A stretch of DNA of 64,000 nucleotides from Rhizomicrobium electricum (GTDB taxonomy: Bacteria > Pseudomonadota > Alphaproteobacteria > Micropepsales > Micropepsaceae): positions 186,001 to 250,000 of the forward strand of contig NZ_JAASQS010000004.1 of NCBI RefSeq assembly GCF_011762045.1. Reading direction: 5' to 3'. The position numbers and the translations under genes are program-made. A model generated the notes under the pieces. That model saw nothing but the letters and a program-made list of their open reading frames with translations. It was not told the origin of the DNA and did not search any database. Every line of letters starts with the position of its first letter. The first letter of the stretch is position 1. Shown here piece after piece: positions 19,244-27,407 of the stretch.

Positions 19244-19255
19244 TGGACCGGTTGG
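19244..19255. promoter_or_regulatory. Possible weak ACCGGT operator upstream of the LacI-family gene
   Basis: TGGACCGGTTGG contains the ACCGGT core found in front of the uronate genes, about 80 bp before the regulator start. The flanks match the best sites poorly, so autoregulation is only a possibility. Confidence 0.3.
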
Positions 19256-19331
19256 CCTGTCATCCAGGCAGCATTGCTCCATAAGCCTTTGTAATTAAAA
19301 GAGTAAACAAATTGTCGCGGCGATTAAGCGC

Positions 19332-20507
19332 GTGGACAAGTTGTCATTTGAACTGGAGCAAAAATCTGTATTCTCGGCGCCGAACAAATCGCTTGTGGAG
19401 TGGCGCGGTCGTTCGGTCGTGAGTTCTCCACGCTTGATTGCCGGAGTATCGCCCACGCCGACCGATCCGATCGAGAAAGACCGCAGCCGAAAACGGTCAA
19501 CTATCAATGACATCGCGCGTCTGGCCAATGTCTCAAAGAAGACGGTCTCACGCGTGATCAACGAGTCTCCTTTCGTTAAGGAGGAGACGCGGCTCAGGGT
19601 CAACGCCATCATCCGCGAGGTCGGCTTCGAACCCGATCCGCAGGCGCGGGGTTTGGCATTCCGCCGCTCGTTCCTGATCGGCATGATCTACGACAATCCG
19701 ACGCCTCAATATGTCGTGAACATGCAGCAGGGCATTCTCGATGCCATGCGCGGCACCAGCTACGGCCTTCTGGTGCATCCTTGCGAGCGCACCAGCCCGA
19801 CCTATCTCTCCGATTTGCGCGGCTTTATCGAACGCCAGAAGCTGTTCGGGGTCATCCTGACGCCGTCGATCTCGGAAGACGAGCGGATGGTCAAGATGCT
19901 GCGGGAGTTCGAGTGCCATTACGTGCGCATCGCTTCCGTCATGCTCGACAAGCCCTCAACCATGGTGGTCACTCACGATGCCGATGGCGCGGCCGAAGCG
20001 GCCCATTATCTGGCCGAGTTGGGACACGAGCGGATCGCTCATATTTCGGGGCCGCCTTCGTTCCGCTCCGCCCATGAACGCCGCCGTGGTTTCCGCGAGG
20101 CGCTGGCGCAGCGCGGCGTGAAACTTCGTCCCAGTTTCGATCGGGAAGGCAACTACACGTTCGATAGCGGCATTGCTGCGGCGCGCGAACTTCTCGCGCT
20201 GAAGCCTCGGCCGACCGCGATCTTCGCCGGCAACGACGAAATGGCCGCCGGTGTCTACAAAGTCGCCCATGAGTTGGGGATCGACATCCCGCGCCAGCTC
20301 TCGGTGATCGGGTTCGACGACAGCGCCACTGCCTTGAGATTGTGGCCGGTGTTGACGTCCGTACGCCTGCCGGTCCGGGAAATGGGCAAGCTGGCGACCG
20401 ATAAGCTGTTCGGCCGTCAGGCAAAAAAGAAGCCGGCCGAGCCCGAACTCTCGGAAGTCATTCCCAAATTGATCATCCGCGAGTCCACTGCCGCCCCGTC
20501 CGAATAA
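19332..20507 (+). CDS. LacI-family transcriptional regulator of the uronate/pectin locus
   Basis: A 391-residue regulator. The helix-turn-helix and hinge are clear: TINDIARLANVSKKTVSRVI, then ETRLRVNAIIREVGFEPDPQ (residues ~58-105). The periplasmic-binding-protein-like effector domain follows, with FLIGMIYDNPTPQYVVNMQQG and the C-terminal ISVIGFDD-like segment LSVIGFDDSATALRLWPVLT. The HTH is preceded by an unusual ~55-residue extension; the GTG at 19332 lacks a good ribosome-binding site and a later non-ATG start (GTG 19419) is possible. Its stop lies 87 bp before kduI and an ACCGGT palindrome sits in that gap, so it is the natural candidate for the repressor that binds these sites in response to a uronate catabolite. 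Confidence 0.88.
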   Translation: MDKLSFELEQKSVFSAPNKSLVEWRGRSVVSSPRLIAGVSPTPTDPIEKDRSRKRSTINDIARLANVSKKTVSRVINESPFVKEETRLRVNAIIREVGFEPDPQARGLAFRRSFLIGMIYDNPTPQYVVNMQQGILDAMRGTSYGLLVHPCERTSPTYLSDLRGFIERQKLFGVILTPSISEDERMVKMLREFECHYVRIASVMLDKPSTMVVTHDADGAAEAAHYLAELGHERIAHISGPPSFRSAHERRRGFREALAQRGVKLRPSFDREGNYTFDSGIAAARELLALKPRPTAIFAGNDEMAAGVYKVAHELGIDIPRQLSVIGFDDSATALRLWPVLTSVRLPVREMGKLATDKLFGRQAKKKPAEPELSEVIPKLIIRESTAAPSE

Positions 20508-20549
20508 ATTCATCTCCGATGCCGTTGCGCGCGACGCGCAAGGGCGTTA

Positions 20550-20563
20550 TGACACCGGTTACC
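20550..20563 (+). promoter_or_regulatory. ACCGGT-type operator upstream of kduI-kduD
   Basis: TGACACCGGTTACC lies 32 bp before the kduI start. The left half is identical to the best site of the window (24179-24192); the right half resembles the arms of the site at 39229-39242. It probably places the kdu operon under the LacI-type regulator encoded just upstream. Confidence 0.65.
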
Positions 20564-20594
20564 AAGGCCGCCGGCCTAGAACGAGGATGCGCCC

Positions 20595-21449
20595 ATGTCC
20601 CTGTACAAGAAGACCCTTTATGCCACCGATCCTGCCAGCATCATCGGTGCGACCAACCAGCAACTGCGCGACAGCTACCTGATCGACGGAATTTTCGTTC
20701 TCGACGAGATTTCGTTGACCTACACCCACATCGAACGGCTGGTAGCCGGCGGTGCGTTTCCGGTGAACAAGGCCGTGGCGCTGCCCGTCCAGGATGAGCC
20801 GGCGTCGGCCAAGGGAAAGCCGTACTTGGAGCGTCGCGAGCTCGGCATCGTCAATGTCGGCGAAGGGGCCGGCACGGTGACGGTCGACGGCGTCAAATAC
20901 GATATGATCCCGGAAGACGGGCTTTATGTTCCGATGGGGACTGCCGAGGTGGTGTTCGCCTCGAATGATCCCAAGAAGCCGGCCAAGTTCTATCTCGCCT
21001 CGACCCCGGCCCATACCCGCTACGAGACGGTGAAGATTTCGGTCGAGAAGTCGGTGCCGCTGGAGCGTGGCGCGCTGGCCACCTCGAACGAGCGCACCAT
21101 CCGCCAATACATCGTGCCGACCACCTGCAAGTCCTGCCAGCTTCTTTTGGGGGTGACGACGCTGAAGACAGGTTCGGTATGGAACACGATGCCGCCGCAC
21201 ACCCACGAACGCCGCTCGGAGGTCTATTTCTATTTCAAGGTCAGCCCGGCCGATCGCGTATTCCATTTCATGGGCAAAGCCGATGGACTGCGTCACATCG
21301 TTTTGAAGAACGACGAGGCCGTGGTGTCGCCGCCGTGGTCGGTGCACATGGCCGCCGGAACGGCCGCCTACACCTTCATCTGGGCCATGGGCGGTGAGAA
21401 CCTCGACTACACCGACATGCAGAACATCGACGTCTCCGATTTGAAATAG
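20595..21449 (+). CDS. kduI: 5-dehydro-4-deoxy-D-glucuronate isomerase
   Basis: A 284-residue cupin enzyme that isomerises 4-deoxy-L-threo-5-hexosulose uronate, the product of unsaturated oligogalacturonide cleavage, to 3-deoxy-D-glycero-2,5-hexodiulosonate. The sequence follows E. coli KduI nearly throughout, including [39 protein letters not shown] and [12 protein letters not shown]. The zinc ligands expected for the family are present as H202, H204, E209 and H251. The length is normal (E. coli 278). kduD follows after 9 bp, so the two consecutive steps are co-expressed. The upstream gap carries an ACCGGT operator. Confidence 0.97.
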   Translation: MSLYKKTLYATDPASIIGATNQQLRDSYLIDGIFVLDEISLTYTHIERLVAGGAFPVNKAVALPVQDEPASAKGKPYLERRELGIVNVGEGAGTVTVDGVKYDMIPEDGLYVPMGTAEVVFASNDPKKPAKFYLASTPAHTRYETVKISVEKSVPLERGALATSNERTIRQYIVPTTCKSCQLLLGVTTLKTGSVWNTMPPHTHERRSEVYFYFKVSPADRVFHFMGKADGLRHIVLKNDEAVVSPPWSVHMAAGTAAYTFIWAMGGENLDYTDMQNIDVSDLK

Positions 21450-21458
21450 GAACGGAAC

Positions 21459-22214
21459 ATGAGCAATCTTTTCAGCCTTGAAGGCAAAGTCGCCCTCGTG
21501 ACGGGTGCCAACACCGGCCTCGGACAGGGCATCGCGGTGGCGCTGGCCGAAGCGGGCGCCGATATCGCAGTTGCGGGCTTCGTGCCGCCGACCGAAACCG
21601 AAGCGATCATCAAGAAGATCGGCCGCAAGTTCGTGAACATCGACGCCAACCTGATGACCATCGAACCGGTCGGGCGCATCGTCGCCGAAACGGTTGCCGG
21701 CCTCGGCAGGCTCGACGTTCTGGTCAATAACGCCGGCATGATCCGACGTCAGGACGCCCTCGAATTCTCCGAGAAGGACTGGGACGACGTGATGAACGTC
21801 AACATCAAGTCCGCGTTCTTCCTCAGCCAGGCGGCGGGCCGTCAGTTCGTCAAGCAGGGCGGCGGCAAGATCATCAACATCGCTTCGATGCTGTCGTTCC
21901 AGGGCGGCATCCGGGTGCCGAGCTATACTGCCTCCAAGAGCGGCATTGCCGGCATCACGCGCCTTCTCGCAAACGAATGGGCGTCGAAGAACATCAATGT
22001 GAACGCCATCGCGCCCGGTTACATGGCCACCGACAACACCCAGCAGCTTCGTGAGGATCCCGATCGCTCCAAGGCGATTTTGGATCGCATTCCGGCCGGT
22101 CGCTGGGGTACGCCCAAGGACGTCGGCGGCACGGCCGTGTTCCTGGCTTCTTCGGCGGCCGATTACCTCAACGGAGCCATCATTCCTGTCGATGGCGGTT
22201 GGCTGGCGCGCTGA
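21459..22214 (+). CDS. kduD: 2-dehydro-3-deoxy-D-gluconate 5-dehydrogenase (SDR)
   Basis: A 251-residue classical short-chain dehydrogenase. It has the cofactor loop TGANTGLGQG (residues 15-24), NNAG at 90-93 and the catalytic triad S143, Y156 and K160 within SMLSFQGGIRVPSYTASKSG. The N-terminus MSNLFSLEGKVALVTGANTG and C-terminus INGAIIPVDGGW-like ending (LNGAIIPVDGGWLAR) are diagnostic for KduD, which reduces 3-deoxy-D-glycero-2,5-hexodiulosonate to 2-keto-3-deoxygluconate. The ribosome-binding site GGAAC is modest. It is the second gene of the kdu operon and ends in a strong terminator. Confidence 0.96.
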   Translation: MSNLFSLEGKVALVTGANTGLGQGIAVALAEAGADIAVAGFVPPTETEAIIKKIGRKFVNIDANLMTIEPVGRIVAETVAGLGRLDVLVNNAGMIRRQDALEFSEKDWDDVMNVNIKSAFFLSQAAGRQFVKQGGGKIINIASMLSFQGGIRVPSYTASKSGIAGITRLLANEWASKNINVNAIAPGYMATDNTQQLREDPDRSKAILDRIPAGRWGTPKDVGGTAVFLASSAADYLNGAIIPVDGGWLAR

Positions 22215-22240
22215 CCCGATCCGTTTCAGTCTGCTCGACT

Positions 22241-22270
22241 GGCCCCCGTCCGCAAGGACGGGGGCCTTTT
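22241..22270 (+). terminator. Strong Rho-independent terminator of the kdu operon
   Basis: GGCCCCCGTC (22241-22250) pairs perfectly with GACGGGGGCC (22257-22266) around a 6-nt loop, followed by TTTTGTTT. It separates kduD from the convergent carboxylesterase gene. Confidence 0.92.
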
Positions 22271-22278
22271 GTTTGGCC

Positions 22279-23850
22279 TCACGTCCCTTGCTGGATGAAT
22301 GGGACCTTCTCGAACAATTTGCGCTCACGCCCACGCGGATCGTTTTCGAGATGGGGCGGCAGGTCGAACACCATGGTTTCACGTCCGGCAAGCGAGTAGG
22401 GCGTCCAAGTAGGGATCAGCGCATTGTCGGGTCTGCCGGTCCTGGCAAACGCGATGAAGGTTTCACTGAGGATGGCGGCCATCTTGCGTGCCGCTTCGCC
22501 GTTACCGGTGACGGCGCCTTCCTTGTCGGTATTGTCAAACGCCAGCGGAATGTCGGTGGTGTGCATGGCGCGGCGCTTGTCGTCCGGGCAGGGGAAGTCG
22601 AGTTGATAGGCGAACGCCGGCGTTCCGGCCGCCGCCCGCAGTTCGTCTTCCACGATTGCAGCGCGCCACGAGCGTCCAGCGGTGGTGGCGAGGAAAAACA
22701 GATCGGTCGGTGAAATGCCGGTATACCAAGCCTTGTATTGGTCGATAACGAACGACGGCAGAATGTCGACGCGCAGATTCCTGGCTAGCCGTTCCGGTAA
22801 TTCCTCCCAACTGAGCTTGTAGACCCCTGGGTCGGAGATGAAGGCGCGCGTCTCGTCATGGGTATTGCCGATCATCATCGGGATGGCGGCGCTCTGGGCC
22901 GGCGCATCCGGATAGAACGGATGGCGAGTGAGATTCTTGAAATCGAGAACCGGACCGAAATACACCCCGCCCGAACCGATGACCGGGTCAGTCGCTCCCA
23001 AGGCCGCGACCAGCTTGGCCGTGTCGAGCGTCTTCAAATCGTCGATCTTGGCGACGCCCAGCGCCTTTAGATACACCTCGGCACGTTTCCTCGCATTCAA
23101 CGGTCCCGAGGCGGTGATCTGTTGGCCGCTCATGCTGACGGCGCGATGAAATAAGCCCTTAGCGCCGGGCATTGCCATCATGGTGGCGATCTTGGCGCCG
23201 CCGCCGGATTGGCCGAACACCATCACGCAATTCGGATCGCCGCCGAACTCCGCGATGTTCTCCTTCACCCAGTTGAGCGCCAGGATGATGTCAAGCTGCC
23301 CGACGTTGCCGGAATCGGCGTAGCGATCGTCCAGCATGCCGAGCGAGAGATACCCGAACGCATTGAGGCGATGGTTGATCGTCACAACCACAACATTGCC
23401 GCGCTTGCAGAGATTGGTGCCGTCGTAGATTGCAGCCGAACCCGAGCCGTTCGAATAAGCGCCGCCATGGATATAGAACATCACAGGCCGCCTGCCGCCG
23501 TCGCGCAAAGCCGGTGTCCAGACATTGAGAAAGAGGCAGTTCTCGCTTTGGTTCGGCTCATTCGAACCCTGCGGCGAGGCCGGGCCGTACGCGATGGCCT
23601 TCCTTACGCCCCGCCAGGTCTTTGCCGGAACCGGAGGCTGGAAGCGGGTTAGGCGGGTGTCGGCGCCATAGGGAATGCCCTTGAACCCGTAGATGCCATT
23701 CTCCGTGTTGCCCTCGACGAGGCCGGAATTTGTTTTGGCTCGCGGTAATGTCCGATGCGTTGCGGCCAGTGTCGCTGCTGCGGAGTTTGCCAGCCCGCCG
23801 ATCCCAACCAGTCCGCCGAGAACTTTTCGCCGGTTTGACACCGTTGTCAT
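22279..23850 (-). CDS. Type-B carboxylesterase, exported (Tat-like signal)
   Basis: A 523-residue alpha/beta-hydrolase. The N-terminus SNRRKVLGGLVGIGGLANSA looks like a twin-arginine signal. The oxyanion region is YIHGGAY (residues ~127-132), the nucleophile S215 lies in VFGQSGGGAK, and the QLDIILALNWVKENIAEFGGD block is typical of the carboxylesterase/lipase type-B family. Other family members hydrolyse esters such as acetyl or feruloyl groups; next to a pectin locus, removal of pectin ester decorations is a reasonable inference. The start at 23850 follows a GAAGAGG site. The gene diverges from the TonB receptor gene, sharing a control region with ACCGGT operators. Confidence 0.88.
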   Translation of the reverse strand: MTTVSNRRKVLGGLVGIGGLANSAAATLAATHRTLPRAKTNSGLVEGNTENGIYGFKGIPYGADTRLTRFQPPVPAKTWRGVRKAIAYGPASPQGSNEPNQSENCLFLNVWTPALRDGGRRPVMFYIHGGAYSNGSGSAAIYDGTNLCKRGNVVVVTINHRLNAFGYLSLGMLDDRYADSGNVGQLDIILALNWVKENIAEFGGDPNCVMVFGQSGGGAKIATMMAMPGAKGLFHRAVSMSGQQITASGPLNARKRAEVYLKALGVAKIDDLKTLDTAKLVAALGATDPVIGSGGVYFGPVLDFKNLTRHPFYPDAPAQSAAIPMMIGNTHDETRAFISDPGVYKLSWEELPERLARNLRVDILPSFVIDQYKAWYTGISPTDLFFLATTAGRSWRAAIVEDELRAAAGTPAFAYQLDFPCPDDKRRAMHTTDIPLAFDNTDKEGAVTGNGEAARKMAAILSETFIAFARTGRPDNALIPTWTPYSLAGRETMVFDLPPHLENDPRGRERKLFEKVPFIQQGT

Positions 23851-24041
23851 TGATGTACCTCTTCGCCCCTGTTCTCCAGAGTGCCGTTGTTTCGGCGCTA
23901 AAAGCGAAGCATGGCTACACCAGATCATGAGGGCAACAAGGAATCTGATGGGAAAACGGCGGTGGGCCTTACTGGAAGTATCCGTCGGGAGGTGTTGAGC
24001 GTCAGGCCTTTTGATAAGGCTTTCAGAGTCTTACCTCGCGG

Positions 24042-24052
24042 TAGCGTTATCA
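24042..24052. promoter_or_regulatory. Possible half-operator of the TGATAGCGTTATCA type
   Basis: TAGCGTTATCA is identical to the core and right arm of the LacI-type operator at 10041-10060. The left arm is degenerate (CGG in place of TGA), so binding would be weaker. Confidence 0.4.
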
Positions 24053-24156
24053 GTAAGTGCTTGAAAGTGTTGCGCTGCTGCATCGCCCGTCGGACAACGC
24101 CTCAGTTTTGCCTGCCTTGGACTTGTGGCTGAGAACGGGATCGACGTATGCTCTGG

Positions 24157-24193
24157 TGCTACCGGTGTCAGAAGATACTGACACCGGTGTCAG
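24157..24193. promoter_or_regulatory. Tandem ACCGGT operators, including a perfect 16-bp palindrome
   Basis: TGCTACCGGTGTCA (24157-24170) and the perfect palindrome CTGACACCGGTGTCAG (24178-24193) have their cores 22 bp apart, two helical turns. Central CCGG with dyad symmetry is typical of LacI-family sites. Both lie 107-143 bp before the receptor start and between divergent genes. Confidence 0.75.
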
Positions 24194-24299
24194 CGCCGGC
24201 CCGACATTCCGGCGTTAGGGGAAACGTTCGGAACCGACGCTGTCGCACAATACGGAGAACAAGCCGTCCTGACGGCAGCAGCGAGGGAGGGAATACGCC

Positions 24300-27242
24300 T
24301 TGAATAAGAATCTGACCGCGAGCTTCAAGCTGGGCGCGTCTGCGGTAGCGCTGATGGCCGTCATCGGTGCCAGCGGCGCCGCTTATGCGCAAGACCAGGA
24401 CATGGAAACCATCGTGGTGACCGGTTACCGGGCCAGCCTTGAGAAGGCGATGGACCTTAAGCGCAATTCGCTTGGTGCGACCGACTCGATCATGGCGGAA
24501 GACATCGCGAAATTCCCCGACATGAACGTGTCGGAATCACTGCAGCGCATTCCTGGCGTCGCGATCAACCGCGATGCCGGCGAAGGGCGCCAGATCACCG
24601 TGCGCGGCCTCGGCCCGCTGTTCTCCCGCGTCCGCATCAATGGCCTCGAAGCCATGTCGACTGCCGGCGGCTCCGACGCTTCGGGCGGCACCAACCGCGG
24701 CCGTTCGTTCGACTTCAACGTGTTCGGTTCGGAACTGTTCAGCGGCCTGACGGTCAATAAATCGGCATCGGCTTCGATGGAAGAAGGCTCTCTCGGTGCC
24801 ACCGTCGACATGCGGACGGCCCGTCCGTTCGACTACAACCGCTTCGTTCTCTCGGCAGCGGTGCAGGAAGGCTATAACGACTTCGCCGGCTCGGCCAACC
24901 CGAAGGCTTCGGTCCTGGTTTCCGATACCTTCCTCGGTGGTCGCGTAGGTGCGCTGTTCTCGGCGGCTTATACCGTCCGTCATACCCTGGAGGCGGGCGC
25001 TTCCACCGTGCGTATTTCCGCGAACGGCAATTCCGCGGTTGCGGTCGACACCGCCACGCCGGCAACGACCGGCATTCCGGTCCGGCCACGCATGCCCCGT
25101 TACGAACTCTATCGCGGCGCCGAGAAGCGTCTGGGCCTGTCGAGCTCCCTGCAATGGCAGGCGGGTGAAAATACGCTGTTTACATTGTCCGGCCTGTTCT
25201 CGGACTTCGCTTCGCAGCGCGAAGAGACCCAGCTCGAGATGCAGACCAATTCGTATGGCACGCTGAGCGCCGTCTCCAACCAGGTCTATATCCCTGCGGG
25301 CGTCTGCGGTGGCACGACCAACTGCTACTGGCAGCCCGTTCTGAAGAGCGCCAGTGGCGCCAAGATTCGCACCGAACACCGCCAGGATCACCTCGACACC
25401 CGCTTCATGCAGGTGACTTTGGAGGGCTCGCATAGCTTCTCCGAGAAGCTCAAGACCAACGTAAGACTGGGATGGTCGGAATCGCATCATCGTAATCCGC
25501 TTCAGGATTACATCATGCTCGATCAGTTCAATGTGTCGGGCTATGGCTATGATTTCCAGAACAACGGCAACAACTGGTCGCCCGAACTGAACTACGGCAG
25601 CGCCAATCTTGATGTCGCGGGTCTGTCTTCGTCGGCCCCGTCGGGTGGGGCGAGCACCTGCACAGCTGGCAGTAATTGCTGGTTCGTTTCGAGCTTCCGC
25701 CGTCGTCCGCAATACAACTTCAACAGCTTCCGTGCGGCGTCCTGGGACATGGAGTTCAAGCCGATCCGTGAAATCACCATCACCGGCGGCTTCGACTACA
25801 AGAACTATGGCTTCCGTACGATCTCTTATCGCCTGACGACGGGCGAGGGCACGTCTACGGCTGCGAGCAATCAGGAAACCTTCGCCAGCGCGTATGGCAC
25901 GTCGACCAGTGCGGCGTTCTACGGAGCCGGTGGAACTGCAGGTACGTTCGCCAACAAGGTCTTGACAACCAAGATCTCCGACATTGCCAAAATGGTCAAC
26001 TTGCCGGGTTACGCCCCCGGCGTCACGCCGCACTCCTGGCTTGTGGCTGACTTCGACAAGGCGCAGCAGGCGTGGGATTACGAGAACCTGCTCAAGGTTG
26101 GTCCCGGTCCCGACCTCGGCAACAACCGCTCGGTCCAGGAAAACGACTACGCCGGCTGGCTCCAGGCTGGGTGGGATCTTGAAGTTCTCGGCATGGGTTT
26201 CCGCGGCGATGTTGGCGCGCGGTACGTCAACACGATGGTCACGGCACTCGGTTACGGTTTGACTTCGTCGGGTACCTTCCAGCCGACGCTCACGACCACC
26301 GGTTATCATGACTTCCTGCCGACGTTGAACATGGTCGTGGAGCCGGTCGAAAATCTCCTGGTCCGCCTCAACATGGCGCAGGTGATGAGCCGTCCGGACC
26401 TCGGAAGCCTTGCCGGTGATTTCATCAGCGTGTCGGGTTCTTCGCACACGATTAACGTGGCGAACTCCAACTTGAAGCCGTTCCGCGCCAACACTATCGA
26501 TCTGGCGTTCGAGTGGTATTACGGCAAGGGCGCCATGCTGTCGGTAGCCGGCTTCTACAAGAAGCTCGGGACGTTCATCGCGACCTACCGCAACACCAAC
26601 GTCATTCCGAATGGTGCGGGCGACGCGGTGTTCACGTTGCCTTCCTATGTGACGGGTGTGTCGAAGACGATCGGCGCAGCGGCATTGCAGGCCGCGTGCG
26701 GCGCCACCCCGAATTGCGCGACATCGCCGTGGTCAATCGGCGAGTCGATCAACACACCCGGCGGACATATCGATGGTGTCGAAATCAACTGGCAGCAGCC
26801 GTTCACCTTCCTGCCCGGCATGTGGAGCAATTTCGGCGTAACTGCGAACGGTACGTTCGTGGAATCGAATATGTGCTACATCGTCGGTACGGCCTGCGCG
26901 TATCATCCGCTCACCAACCAGTCGCGCAACAGCTACAACACCACCATTTACTATGACGATACGGTGTTCCAAGCGCGCGTGTCCGCAGCCTATCGCAGCC
27001 ACTATTTCACTGCGTTGCCCGGCTCCTACACCGACTATGAGGCTGGTGACGATACGTTCAATCTCGATGCTTCTGCGAGCTATAAGTTCAACGAGCACTT
27101 CATGGTCACGTTCGATGCGCTCAATCTCACCGATCAGCATCAGCGGCAGTACACGGGCTATTACGACAGCTCGAACAAATACATGTACGTGAACCATCGC
27201 ACCGGTACCGACTACTACATCGGCATCAAGTACGATTTCTGA
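24300..27242 (+). CDS. TonB-dependent outer-membrane receptor of the uronate/pectin locus (TIGR01782-like)
   Basis: A 980-residue receptor with a TTG start supported by GAGGGAGGG at 24283-24291. The signal peptide ends at AYAQD (residue ~31). ETIVVTGYRASLEKAM is the TonB-box-like segment and the plug contains VSESLQRIPGVAINRDAGEG and ITVRGLGPLFSRVRINGLEA. The C-terminal beta-barrel ends YIGIKYDF, with the terminal phenylalanine needed for outer-membrane insertion. Operators of the uronate regulon precede it and a terminator follows. Its place beside kdu genes, a pectate lyase and a hexuronate transporter suggests import of oligogalacturonides or related uronate oligomers, although the ligand cannot be read from the sequence. 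Confidence 0.93.
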   Translation: MNKNLTASFKLGASAVALMAVIGASGAAYAQDQDMETIVVTGYRASLEKAMDLKRNSLGATDSIMAEDIAKFPDMNVSESLQRIPGVAINRDAGEGRQITVRGLGPLFSRVRINGLEAMSTAGGSDASGGTNRGRSFDFNVFGSELFSGLTVNKSASASMEEGSLGATVDMRTARPFDYNRFVLSAAVQEGYNDFAGSANPKASVLVSDTFLGGRVGALFSAAYTVRHTLEAGASTVRISANGNSAVAVDTATPATTGIPVRPRMPRYELYRGAEKRLGLSSSLQWQAGENTLFTLSGLFSDFASQREETQLEMQTNSYGTLSAVSNQVYIPAGVCGGTTNCYWQPVLKSASGAKIRTEHRQDHLDTRFMQVTLEGSHSFSEKLKTNVRLGWSESHHRNPLQDYIMLDQFNVSGYGYDFQNNGNNWSPELNYGSANLDVAGLSSSAPSGGASTCTAGSNCWFVSSFRRRPQYNFNSFRAASWDMEFKPIREITITGGFDYKNYGFRTISYRLTTGEGTSTAASNQETFASAYGTSTSAAFYGAGGTAGTFANKVLTTKISDIAKMVNLPGYAPGVTPHSWLVADFDKAQQAWDYENLLKVGPGPDLGNNRSVQENDYAGWLQAGWDLEVLGMGFRGDVGARYVNTMVTALGYGLTSSGTFQPTLTTTGYHDFLPTLNMVVEPVENLLVRLNMAQVMSRPDLGSLAGDFISVSGSSHTINVANSNLKPFRANTIDLAFEWYYGKGAMLSVAGFYKKLGTFIATYRNTNVIPNGAGDAVFTLPSYVTGVSKTIGAAALQAACGATPNCATSPWSIGESINTPGGHIDGVEINWQQPFTFLPGMWSNFGVTANGTFVESNMCYIVGTACAYHPLTNQSRNSYNTTIYYDDTVFQARVSAAYRSHYFTALPGSYTDYEAGDDTFNLDASASYKFNEHFMVTFDALNLTDQHQRQYTGYYDSSNKYMYVNHRTGTDYYIGIKYDF

Positions 27243-27266
27243 TCATCTCTCCACTTGCTTGTATTT

Positions 27267-27300
27267 GCGCCGGGGATTCTATCCCCGGCGCTTTTTCTTT
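27267..27300 (+). terminator. Rho-independent terminator of the second TonB receptor gene
   Basis: GCGCCGGGGAT (27267-27277) pairs with ATCCCCGGCGC (27281-27291) around a 3-nt loop, followed by TTTTTCTTT. Confidence 0.92.
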
Positions 27301-27407
27301 GTGCCATAGTGCGGCTTGCATGCGGCGGGTGCGCGACAATCATGCAAGCCGCGCGGCAGCGGTATGTGGCGTATACAGTCGTTGCCATTGCGAACAGGAG
27401 CCTCGCC

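Larger units (their letters stand above)
23851..24299. promoter_or_regulatory. Divergent control region of the carboxylesterase and TonB receptor genes
   Basis: A 449 bp gap without a gene. It contains TAGCGTTATCA (24042-24052), identical to 11 bp of the operator before the first TonB receptor, and two ACCGGT operators (24157-24193). TTGTGG (24123-24128) and TATGCT (24147-24152) with an 18-nt spacer form a possible receptor promoter that would start just at the operators. Confidence 0.6.

Noticed and set aside
9858..19313. 12-mer TAAACAAATTGT shared by two intergenic regions (9858 and near 19302)
   Set aside because: Not palindromic with central CG, and a single shared 12-mer is expected by chance at this scale.
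24537..26447. 636-codon open frame on the minus strand
   Set aside because: Antisense to the second TonB receptor; Arg/His-rich composition is typical of a shadow frame.
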